A stretch of DNA of 7,028 nucleotides from Pseudoselenomonas ruminantium (GCA_002373045.1 DFHU01000006.1:1-7028); one strand, 5' to 3'; numbered from the stretch's first letter, positions 1 to 5,539 are shown. Notes: generated from the letters alone by a model not told the origin. A program made the numbers and translations.

Positions 1-10
1 TCTCCATAAA
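1..10 (-). rRNA. 16S rRNA, extreme 5' end (partial)
   Basis: Read on the minus strand, the window ends with TTTATGGAGA. This matches the usual first bases of Firmicute 16S rRNA, which continue into GTTTGATCCTGG outside the window. The call rests mainly on context: two strong promoters and a boxA-like site lie upstream on the same strand at the spacing expected of an rrn leader. Only about ten bases are visible, so the exact mature 5' end cannot be fixed and the diagnostic part of the gene is not seen. Confidence 0.7.
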
Positions 11-224
11 ATTTATGAAGAACTTAATCAAGCTCTTAATTATCTTTTAAAGAAATTGCCGATTGCTATGTTGTTCATACCAATCGATGTTTTAATAAGA
101 AGTTTTCACTTCTCAAACATCTGGCTTTAATCATGTTGCATGATTATTTGCATTGTTTAGTTTTCAAAGAACAATCTTGTTTAGCGCTTCTTTCGAAGTG
201 TCTATCGCTTCAAGCGACTCATTT
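11..224 (-). promoter_or_regulatory. rRNA operon leader with boxA-like antitermination site
   Basis: This AT-rich stretch runs from the second rrn promoter to the presumed 16S start on the minus strand. At 159-173 the minus strand reads TGTTCTTTGAAAACT, the form that boxA, the Nus-factor antitermination signal, commonly takes in rRNA leaders and 16S-23S spacers of Firmicutes. The sequence between boxA and 16S should carry one half of the 16S processing stem, whose partner would lie downstream of 16S and outside the window. No protein gene is supported here: the one open frame on the plus strand (133-330) has no ribosome binding site and runs antisense to the leader. Confidence 0.75.
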
Positions 225-253
225 ATCTTATCGCATTTGTTTTAGACTGTCAA
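225..253 (-). promoter_or_regulatory. rrn promoter P2
   Basis: On the minus strand a perfect -35 TTGACA (248-253) is followed by a 17-bp spacer and a -10 TAAGAT (225-230). Transcription would start near 218 and run through the boxA-like site towards 16S. It is the promoter proximal to the rRNA gene. Confidence 0.8.
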
Positions 254-367
254 GAACTTTTTTAATTTTTCTTTTTTGTCTAAATTCGAAAGCAATCTGT
301 TACAATCCCTTGCCAGTCAAGGCTTGCTGAATTGTGTTTTCTGTGCTCTCGCCTAGCGACTTGTATT

Positions 368-396
368 ATATTACACGAGTCATCATCATCTGTCAA
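368..396 (-). promoter_or_regulatory. rrn promoter P1
   Basis: On the minus strand a perfect -35 TTGACA (391-396) is followed by a 17-bp spacer and a -10 TAATAT (368-373). Tandem promoters about 140 bp apart are typical of rRNA operons. Its -35 lies only 25 bp from the -35 of the divergent Rrf2 promoter, so the two polymerases probably compete or influence each other. A third TTGACT at 315-320 has no acceptable -10 at 17 bp and is not called. Confidence 0.75.
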
Positions 397-421
397 CACC
401 TAAATGAAAAAAATATGAAAC

Positions 422-450
422 TTGCAAGCCTATTCACCTTGCGGTATAAT
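422..450 (+). promoter_or_regulatory. promoter of the Rrf2-family regulator gene
   Basis: The -35 is TTGCAA (422-427), the spacer is exactly 17 bp, and the -10 is a perfect TATAAT (445-450), giving a 5' leader of about 23 nt. A short inverted repeat, GCAAG (424-428) and CTTGC (438-442) separated by 9 nt, lies across the -35 and spacer. That is a position from which a dimeric repressor could control its own promoter, but arms of only 5 bp make this weak evidence. Confidence 0.75.
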
Positions 451-479
451 GGGTCAAAAAAGATAAAGGAGCTGATTCC

Positions 480-875
480 ATGATTTCCACTCGTGGGCGC
501 TATGCCCTGCGTGTCATGATTGATTTGGCGGAAAATGAAAATGGTAAATATATTCCCTTAAAAGATATTGCTGCCCGGCAGGAGATTTCCAAAAAGTATT
601 TGGAAATCATCGTCAAGGATTTGGTTGCTGCCGGTATGCTGGTTGGTGCCAGCGGCAAAGGCGGCGGTTATAAACTCTGCCGCCGCCCACAGGAATACAA
701 TGTTGGCGAAATCATCGAACTGATGGAAGGTTCCCTCTCGCCTGTGGCCTGCCTTGCTGACAGCAATTATGAATGCACCCGCACAAACATTTGCAAAACT
801 CTCCCTTTATGGAAGGAATACAGCAATCTCGTACATGATTTTTTCTATGGCAAGAAATTAACCGACCTGCTCTAA
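480..875 (+). CDS. Rrf2-family (IscR/CymR-like) transcriptional regulator
   Basis: The 131-residue product has the size and layout of the Rrf2 family. A winged helix-turn-helix covers about residues 1-70, with the MISTRGRYALR opening, a recognition-helix region around SKKYLEIIVKDL, and the wing GASGKGGGYKL. A dimerisation helix and C-terminal tail follow. The start is supported by AAAGGAG eight bases upstream and by the consensus promoter. Three cysteines sit where IscR binds its Fe-S cluster (C91, C99, C105), but the spacing is C-x7-C rather than the C-x5-C of E. coli IscR for the first pair, and the position of the IscR histidine ligand holds leucine (L108). Cluster binding is therefore possible but not established. 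No isc or suf genes are near, whereas the convergent neighbours are cysK and metY. A CymR-like role in cysteine and sulfide metabolism is the best inference. IscR-like redox sensing is the main alternative. Confidence 0.9.
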   Translation: MISTRGRYALRVMIDLAENENGKYIPLKDIAARQEISKKYLEIIVKDLVAAGMLVGASGKGGGYKLCRRPQEYNVGEIIELMEGSLSPVACLADSNYECTRTNICKTLPLWKEYSNLVHDFFYGKKLTDLL

Positions 876-876
876 C

Positions 877-920
877 AAAAATGGCACTGTCCAGAGAAAT
901 TCCCGGACAGTGCCATTTTT
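877..920. terminator. bidirectional intrinsic terminator between convergent genes
   Basis: A perfect 16-bp inverted repeat (877-892 and 905-920, arm AAAAATGGCACTGTCC) with a 12-nt loop begins just after the Rrf2 stop codon and ends 11 bp before the cysK stop codon. The A-tract on one side and T-tract on the other give each strand a GC-rich stem followed by U residues. It can therefore stop transcription from both sides. Confidence 0.93.
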
Positions 921-931
921 ATGTTGAATAG

Positions 932-1864
932 TTAATCGTTAAAAAGTTCGGTGGAGAGATATCTGTCTCCGGTATCCGGCAACAGTACGACAATGTTCCT
1001 GCCCTTAAATTCCGGCCGTTTTGCCAGATTCACAGCAGCAGCCAATGCAGCACCAGCGGAGATACCGACCAGTACGCCCTCGCTATGGGCAAACTGACGA
1101 CCATACTTGAAGGCGTCTTCGTTGCTGATGGGCAGAACTTCATCATAGACTTTCGTATCCAGCGTTTCCGGTACAAAACCTGCGCCGATACCTTGAATCT
1201 TGTGCGGGCCTGCCGTCCCTTTGCTGAGTACCGGCGAGCTTTCCGGCTCTACGGCTACAACATGCACAGCAGCGTTCTGCTTTTTCAGATAACGGCCTAC
1301 GCCCGTAAGCGTGCCGCCCGTGCCGACACCAGCGATAAAGGCATCCACCTTTCCTTCCGCATCCTGCCAGATTTCCGGGCCGGTTGTGGCTTCGTGAATC
1401 GCAGGATTTGCCTGATTCGTAAACTGGGAGGGAATAAACGCATTCGGCGTTTCCTTGGCCAGTTCTTCTGCTTTGGCAATCGCCCCTTTCATGCCCTTAG
1501 CGCCATCGGTCAGCACAATTTGCGCGCCATAGGCCTTCAAGAGATTGCGGCGCTCCACGCTCATGGTTTCAGGCATAGTCAGAACAGCCTTATAACCACG
1601 GGCTGCGGCAAAGCTTGCCAGCCCAATCCCCGTATTGCCGCTGGTCGGCTCGATAATCACCGTGTCCTTGGTGATTTTGCCTTCTTTTTCGGCCTGCTCA
1701 ATCATGGCCTTGGCAATGCGGTCTTTGACACTGCCGGCAGGATTCAGATATTCCAGCTTGACCAGAATATTGGCCTGCAAATCATTTGCCGCAATAAAAT
1801 TATTTGCTTTCAACAGCGGCGTATTGCCGATAAGTTCCGTTACGCTATTGTATATCTTTGCCAT
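932..1864 (-). CDS. cysK: cysteine synthase (O-acetylserine sulfhydrylase)
   Basis: This is a full-length 310-residue fold-type II PLP enzyme that makes L-cysteine from O-acetylserine and sulfide in the cytoplasm. Visible family signatures are the PLP lysine K47 in NPAGSVKDR, the substrate-binding loop TSGNTG (74-79), the phosphate-binding glycine loop GVGTGGT (179-185), the HKIQGIGAGF segment (221-230), the PLP-ring serine in ISAGAA (268-273) and the C-terminal PDTGDRYLST. The start has AAGGGAG eight bases upstream. It is the second gene of an operon, 21 bp after metY, and its ribosome binding site lies almost directly after the metY stop. Cystathionine beta-synthase and O-phosphoserine sulfhydrylase are related folds, but the length and motifs favour CysK. 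Nothing is truncated or missing. Confidence 0.96.
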   Translation of the reverse strand: MAKIYNSVTELIGNTPLLKANNFIAANDLQANILVKLEYLNPAGSVKDRIAKAMIEQAEKEGKITKDTVIIEPTSGNTGIGLASFAAARGYKAVLTMPETMSVERRNLLKAYGAQIVLTDGAKGMKGAIAKAEELAKETPNAFIPSQFTNQANPAIHEATTGPEIWQDAEGKVDAFIAGVGTGGTLTGVGRYLKKQNAAVHVVAVEPESSPVLSKGTAGPHKIQGIGAGFVPETLDTKVYDEVLPISNEDAFKYGRQFAHSEGVLVGISAGAALAAAVNLAKRPEFKGRNIVVLLPDTGDRYLSTELFND

Positions 1865-1885
1865 CTGAAAGTCTCCCTTCCCACA

Positions 1886-3169
1886 TTATTTGGCAGCTGC
1901 AAAACCTTTTTCAAGGTCGGCAATAATATCATCAATATGTTCCGTTCCGATAGACAGACGGATGGTGCTCTGGGAAATGCCCTGGTCAGCCAGTTCTTCA
2001 TCCGTCAGCTGGGAATGCGTCGTGGATGCCGGATGAATGACAAGGCTCTTGACGTCCGCTACATTGGCGAGCAGGGAGAAGATTTCCAGATTGTCGATAA
2101 ACTTCCAAGCCGCTTCTTTGCCGCCCTTGATTTCAAAGGTAAAGATGGATGCACCGCCGTTCGGGAAATACTTTTCGTAGAGCGCATGGTCCGGATGATC
2201 CGGCAGGGACGGATGGTTGACCTTAGCCACCTGCGGATGCTTGCTCAGGAATTCCACGACTTTCTTCGTGTTCTCCGCATGGCGTTCCAGACGCAGGGAA
2301 AGGGTTTCCACGCCCTGCAGGAGCAGGAACGCATTGAACGGGGAAATCGCACCGCCCAGGTCACGCAGCAGGATGGCTCTTACATAGGTTACAAAGGCAG
2401 CCGGGCCAGCCACATCGGCAAAGGATACACCATGATAGCTGGGGTTTGGGTCAGCAATGCCCGGATACTTGCCACTGGTCTTCCAGTCAAAGCTGCCGCC
2501 ATCAACAATCACGCCGCCCAATGTCGTGCCATGACCGCCGATGAATTTCGTCGCCGAATGAACAACGATATCCGCACCATGTTCCAGCGGACGAATCAGA
2601 TACGGCGTACCAAAGGTGTTGTCGATGACAAGCGGCAGGCCATGTTTATGAGCAATTTCCGCAATCGCATCAATATCGGGAATATCGCTGTTCGGATTGC
2701 CCAAAGTTTCCAGATAGATGGCTCTGGTGTTTTCCTTGATAGCCCCTTCCACCTCGTCAAGATTATGCGCATCAACAAAGGTAGCTTCCACGCCAAACTC
2801 CGGCAGCGTATGCGCCAGCAGATTGTAAGTGCCACCGTAAATCGTCTTCTGCGCTACGATATGACCACCATTTGCAGCCAGTGCCTGAATGGTATAAGTG
2901 ATGGCTGCCGCACCGGAAGCTACCGCCAAAGCTGCCGTACCGCCTTCCAAAGCGGCGATGCGCTTTTCAAATACATCCTGCGTGGAGTTGGTCAGGCGGC
3001 CATAGATGTTACCGGCATCAGCCAGGCCGAAACGGTCAGCCGCATGCTGGCTGTTGCGGAATACATAAGAAGTGGTCTGATAAATAGGTACTGCACGCGC
3101 ATCCGATGCCGGGTCCGGCTGTTCCTGTCCTACATGCAGCTGTAAGGTTTCAAATTTGTACTGGCTCAT
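1886..3169 (-). CDS. metY: O-acetylhomoserine aminocarboxypropyltransferase (sulfhydrylase)
   Basis: The 427-residue product belongs to the Cys/Met-metabolism PLP family (fold type I) and has the length of MetY, longer than the roughly 380-400 residues of cystathionine gamma-synthase or beta-lyase. It converts O-acetylhomoserine and sulfide (or methanethiol) to homocysteine (or methionine). The PLP lysine is K208 in VVHSATKFIGGHG. D183 in VIDNTFGTPY should hold the pyridine nitrogen. The tyrosine of NIYGRLTNSTQ (residues 54-64) contributes to phosphate binding, and SGAAAI (85-90) is the substrate-side loop. AAAGGGGA lies nine bases before the ATG. As first gene of the metY-cysK operon, it places sulfide entry into both methionine and cysteine under one promoter at 3315-3343. 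The long leader (about 138 nt) suggests additional control before translation. Confidence 0.95.
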   Translation of the reverse strand: MSQYKFETLQLHVGQEQPDPASDARAVPIYQTTSYVFRNSQHAADRFGLADAGNIYGRLTNSTQDVFEKRIAALEGGTAALAVASGAAAITYTIQALAANGGHIVAQKTIYGGTYNLLAHTLPEFGVEATFVDAHNLDEVEGAIKENTRAIYLETLGNPNSDIPDIDAIAEIAHKHGLPLVIDNTFGTPYLIRPLEHGADIVVHSATKFIGGHGTTLGGVIVDGGSFDWKTSGKYPGIADPNPSYHGVSFADVAGPAAFVTYVRAILLRDLGGAISPFNAFLLLQGVETLSLRLERHAENTKKVVEFLSKHPQVAKVNHPSLPDHPDHALYEKYFPNGGASIFTFEIKGGKEAAWKFIDNLEIFSLLANVADVKSLVIHPASTTHSQLTDEELADQGISQSTIRLSIGTEHIDDIIADLEKGFAAAK

Positions 3170-3196
3170 AAATAAAATCCCCTTTCATCATCAAGC

Positions 3197-3250
3197 AAAA
3201 AGAGGTTCCAAAAGCGCCCTTTAATCCAAGGGTCTTGCTTCTGGAACCTC
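3197..3250 (-). terminator. terminator-like hairpin in the metY leader (candidate attenuator)
   Basis: In the minus-strand leader RNA, 3250-3237 (GAGGUUCCAGAAGC) pairs with 3215-3202 (GCUUUUGGAACCUC): 14 pairs including one G-U. An inner CCCUU/AAGGG stem of 5 bp closes a 6-nt loop. Five U residues follow directly (3201-3197), then a G. The hairpin lies between promoter and start codon, the position of a transcription attenuator. A segment nearer the 5' end, AAAAAGAG (3281-3274), is complementary to the CUCUUUUU at the hairpin's 3' edge and could be part of an antiterminator, though it is AU-rich and weak. No T-box (AGGGTGGNACCGCG) or SAM-I core is recognisable. On the other strand the same hairpin is followed by a T7 run (3254-3260). 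Confidence 0.65.
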
Positions 3251-3288
3251 CAATTTTTTTGGTCAGTTCTTTTCTCTTTTTAGGTTGT

Positions 3289-3308
3289 ATGCCAAATGTT
3301 TTTGGCAT
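3289..3308. promoter_or_regulatory. palindrome at the metY transcription start (candidate operator)
   Basis: Two perfect 8-bp arms, ATGCCAAA and TTTGGCAT, are separated by 4 bp. They occupy roughly +1 to +20 of the predicted metY-cysK transcript, a standard place for a repressor operator. In the RNA the same bases could form a 5'-terminal hairpin. The neighbouring Rrf2 regulator is the obvious candidate ligand, but no matching site is seen at its own promoter. Confidence 0.5.
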
Positions 3309-3314
3309 GTCTAT

Positions 3315-3343
3315 ATATTACAATGTTACACCTATTATGTCAA
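3315..3343 (-). promoter_or_regulatory. promoter of the metY-cysK operon
   Basis: On the minus strand a perfect -35 TTGACA (3338-3343), a 17-bp spacer and a -10 TAATAT (3315-3320) predict a start near 3308. So strong a core promoter in a biosynthetic operon implies repression or attenuation downstream, for which two candidate signals exist in the leader. Confidence 0.82.
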
Positions 3344-3380
3344 TAGCATTTTAGACAAATTTTCCATATTTTTTTTCGCT

Positions 3381-3478
3381 GCCAAAGGCGGAGGGGCGGG
3401 CAGGCAATACCTTTCGTCCGCTTAGACAGGCTTGTCAAACGCTCCCGAAAGCCATCGCCTGCCCGCCCCTCCTTTGGC
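3381..3478 (-). repeat. structured repeat element, copy 1 (3' side of the flagellin gene)
   Basis: The outer arms 3381-3405 and 3457-3478 pair over 22 bp with a 3-nt bulge (CGG), in very GC-rich sequence. Read on the minus strand, a GAUGG/GUAUU segment with two G-U pairs follows, then a CUUUCG/CGAAAG stem (3451-3446 with 3416-3411), a 3x3 internal loop, and a 23-nt core (3442-3420) with its own small hairpin. Copy 2 at 5461-5539 shares this design and 17 of 23 core bases. The G-U pairs form only in minus-strand RNA, so the functional orientation is that of the flagellin transcript, whose stop codon lies 45 bp upstream. It is not a classical terminator: A residues, not U, follow the stem in that direction. 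The family is not recognised. Confidence 0.8.
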
Positions 3479-3522
3479 TTTGCACTACGATGTAAACTGT
3501 TGTCATGCTGTTTATGACCACT

Positions 3523-5262
3523 TTATTGCAAAAGTGACAGTACGCTGGCAGAAGTTTGATTAGCCTGTGCCAGCATGGATTGAGATGCTTGGGCTAATAC
3601 ATTGCTCTTAGTATATTCGGTCATGGATTTGGCCATGTCGGCATCACGGATGACACTTTCGCTGAACTGGGTGGACTCGTTAGCCGTTACGATATTCGCT
3701 TCGGTGAAGTCCAAACGGGAGATATACGCGCCCATGGTAGTGATTTCATCCAAAGCGTAGTTTAGAGCATCATCAAGAACGCTGATTGCCTCCGTAGCAT
3801 CCTGCCTGGTTACAACCTTAGCGGAGTCCAGCCCCATGGCTTTTGTGCGCATATCATTGATATAGATGTTGATAGCTTCATTGGCCTTAGTTCCATGATG
3901 GATAACGAGAGGATTACCTTCCCAGCCATAGATGGTAGTATAATTTACATTACTATCGTCCCAGTCTGTGCGAATATTCCCTACACTTCCCGTTACGCCC
4001 CTGCCAATATCTTCACCATATTCACTGTGAGCATTTATTTCTGCATATTTACTGATAGTAATATCTCCGGCGCTGGTATGGGTACAACCGCTACCAATGC
4101 CCGCACCATAAACACTTTGCACATCTATTTTTGCATTTGCACCTATGGTAATATTGCCAACGCTGCCAATTTTAGTGCCATAAACACCTTGACCGGAACC
4201 AATAGCATCACCGCTGCTGCCAATTCCCGCCCCAGTGATAGAACTAACCTTAATGGTTCCGCCATTTATGGTAATATCGCCCATAGTACTATTAATAGCT
4301 GCTCCAATACCTGCACCATCATTATTCAGATAGATATCATAATTGCCGCTGTTTACGGTAACTTTAGCAGATGTATATTGTCCTTCATCTATACCAATTC
4401 CCGAACATGACATTGTTCCCATGTTTCGTATCCGTAGTGAGCCAGTGCCTTCTAAAATCAATTCGTCACCAATATTGACAACAGCAGCATCATAGTTGGA
4501 TAAGCCTCCATATTCAATAGTATTATTTCCAACAACCGTCAAATGGTTATTACTACCTGAGAATTTAATAATAGAACCATCGGGGGTGTTATGGATATTT
4601 AAACCGTTAATCCAAATATTAGCTCCACCGCCTGTCGGCCCTACGATATAAACATTCTGCAATGGGGTTGATGGGTCTGCCTGTCGAATTTCAATATTAT
4701 TTGCCCCGCTGGCAACATTAATCGTTCCCGTGAAACCTACTGGTAATACATAAACTCCATCTGCCGAAATTGTTGTGCCAGAAAGCGTTTGTACACCTGT
4801 CGGTTCCGTTTGACTGAGAACTATCGGTTTACGAGCATAGGTTCCGTCCAACAAAATTTTCCCATTATAATTTGTTTCCGAGGCAATATCATTGATATTG
4901 GCCTTGCGGTTGTCAAATTCCCTTTGAATGGTGGCACGATCAAGGTCGGTATTGTGGTCATTGGCACTGTTCAAAGCCAGTTCCTTCAAAGAGCGCAATT
5001 CATCAATAATATTCTGGATGCCGCCTTCGGCAACATGCAAGAGAGCTTTGCCATTTTTGACATTCTGCTCATCCTGATTTAGCCCGCGAATACGCACACG
5101 CATTCTTTCGCTGATAGCATAGCCTGAGGCATCATCCCCTGCGTCATTGAGCTTCATGCCAGAGGAAAGCTTCTTCAAGTCTTTGGTAACCTTGCTGACA
5201 TTTTTATTGAGCTGCCCCAATGTCAGCATAGCACTGGGATTGTTCATAATGGTCATAGCCAT
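3523..5262 (-). CDS. fliC: flagellin with a large repetitive beta-solenoid-like central domain
   Basis: The filament subunit is exported by the flagellar type III system and polymerised outside the cell. The 579 residues divide into a conserved N-terminal D0/D1 region (about 1-145, with LSSGMKLNDAGDDASGYAI and NYNGKILLDGT), a variable centre (about 146-450) and a conserved C-terminal D1/D0 region (about 451-579, with INDMRTKAMGL and ending SASVLSLLQ). The centre has no similarity to ordinary D2/D3 domains that can be judged by eye. Its second half repeats a pattern of GAGIG or a variant, a short linker, then G(D/N)ITI and a further strand, ending near 317-321, 345-349 and 387-391 with a degenerate GEDIG at 417-420. 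This is the look of a right-handed beta-solenoid. GGAGGT lies eight bases before the ATG, inside an upstream small ORF whose stop overlaps this start. Expression probably depends on the sigma-28-like promoter at 5387-5413. No other flagellar genes are in the window. Confidence 0.95.
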   Translation of the reverse strand: MAMTIMNNPSAMLTLGQLNKNVSKVTKDLKKLSSGMKLNDAGDDASGYAISERMRVRIRGLNQDEQNVKNGKALLHVAEGGIQNIIDELRSLKELALNSANDHNTDLDRATIQREFDNRKANINDIASETNYNGKILLDGTYARKPIVLSQTEPTGVQTLSGTTISADGVYVLPVGFTGTINVASGANNIEIRQADPSTPLQNVYIVGPTGGGANIWINGLNIHNTPDGSIIKFSGSNNHLTVVGNNTIEYGGLSNYDAAVVNIGDELILEGTGSLRIRNMGTMSCSGIGIDEGQYTSAKVTVNSGNYDIYLNNDGAGIGAAINSTMGDITINGGTIKVSSITGAGIGSSGDAIGSGQGVYGTKIGSVGNITIGANAKIDVQSVYGAGIGSGCTHTSAGDITISKYAEINAHSEYGEDIGRGVTGSVGNIRTDWDDSNVNYTTIYGWEGNPLVIHHGTKANEAINIYINDMRTKAMGLDSAKVVTRQDATEAISVLDDALNYALDEITTMGAYISRLDFTEANIVTANESTQFSESVIRDADMAKSMTEYTKSNVLAQASQSMLAQANQTSASVLSLLQ

Positions 5263-5330
5263 CAGACTTCACCTCCAAAATGACAGTGAAGTGATGACCA
5301 CTTATATGGGTAGGAGTACTTTATCATCAT
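5262..5330 (-). CDS. 22-residue upstream ORF overlapping the flagellin start (candidate leader peptide)
   Basis: A perfect AAGGAGG (5345-5339) sits eight bases before ATG ATG. The frame runs 22 codons through MMIKYSYPYKWSSLHC and stops at a TGA (5264-5262) whose last base is the A of the flagellin ATG, a classic TGATG overlap. The flagellin ribosome binding site is embedded in codons 19-21. The peptide has no signal sequence or recognised domain; it is basic and aromatic. Its ribosome binding site is better than that of most genes here, so translation is likely and flagellin translation is probably coupled to it. The frame is too short for coding statistics, so the call rests on the site, spacing and overlap. 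Confidence 0.6.
   Translation of the reverse strand: MMIKYSYPYKWSSLHCHFGGEV
5266..5303 (-). promoter_or_regulatory. mutually exclusive hairpins at the flagellin ribosome binding site
   Basis: In minus-strand RNA, ACUUCAC (5292-5286) can pair perfectly with GUGAAGU (5272-5266), holding part of the flagellin Shine-Dalgarno in a stem and the rest in its 13-nt loop. The upstream AAGUG (5303-5299) can instead pair with CACUU (5293-5289), which uses the same bases and frees the site. A ribosome translating the upstream ORF would cross this region and melt both hairpins. The pairing is seen in the sequence; the switching role is inferred. Confidence 0.45.
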
Positions 5331-5386
5331 AATTTCAGCCTCCTTGCACATCACTAAAAATTCAGTACAAAAATACTCTTATGTAT

Positions 5387-5413
5387 ATATCGTTGTTTTA
5401 CCTCGAAAATTAA
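5387..5413 (-). promoter_or_regulatory. sigma-28 (FliA/SigD)-like flagellin promoter
   Basis: On the minus strand TTAA (5413-5410), a 15-bp spacer and AACGATAT (5394-5387) resemble the motility sigma factor consensus TAAA-N15-CCGATAT. This is the only CGATA motif upstream of the flagellin. Transcription would begin near 5380, giving a leader of about 118 nt that contains the small ORF. No better sigma-A promoter is seen. Confidence 0.55.
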
Positions 5414-5460
5414 GCGTGAATTTTCCCGCGCCTTATTCATTTACTGTAATGTATGCAAAA

Positions 5461-5539
5461 GCCCGGTGGCTGATGATGCTTTCCCGTCGCGTTAGGCAAA
5501 CTTGCATAAGCAAAGGGAAAGTATTATCAGCCACCGGGC
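5461..5539 (+). repeat. structured repeat element, copy 2 (5' side of the flagellin unit)
   Basis: On the plus strand 5461-5485 and 5515-5539 form an uninterrupted 25-bp helix: 14 perfect GC-rich pairs, then GAUG/UAUU with two G-U pairs, then CUUUCCC/GGGAAAG. A 3x3 internal loop and a 23-nt core (5489-5511) follow. The architecture is that of copy 1 at 3381-3478, including TGCAAAAGCC at the 5' edge (5454-5463) against TGCAAAGCC in copy 1. It lies between the flagellin promoter and the 3' end of the siroheme protein gene. Read on the minus strand, the stem is followed by UUUUGC and might serve that gene as a weak terminator. Confidence 0.8.

Noticed and set aside
133..330. 65-codon open frame on the plus strand
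   Set aside because: It has no ribosome binding site and lies antisense to the rRNA leader, over its P2 promoter and boxA-like site; the peptide resembles nothing known.
1085..3145. 686-codon open frame antisense to cysK and metY
   Set aside because: It is a shadow of two clearly identified enzyme genes on the other strand, with no ribosome binding site and no family features.
3150..3308. 52-codon frame in the metY leader starting at the predicted transcript 5' end
   Set aside because: It would have to be leaderless, runs through the terminator-like hairpin, and ends out of frame inside metY. The ATG is simply part of the palindrome.
3197..3310. T-box or SAM-I riboswitch upstream of metY
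   Set aside because: Neither the T-box antiterminator sequence nor the SAM-I core is present, and the leader is too short for a T-box.
3514..5303. Direct repeat ATGACCACTT at 3514-3523 and 5294-5303, bracketing the flagellin gene
   Set aside because: Ten-base repeats are expected by chance in 7 kb. One copy lies inside the leader ORF and the other includes the first stop-codon base, so a target-site duplication is unlikely.
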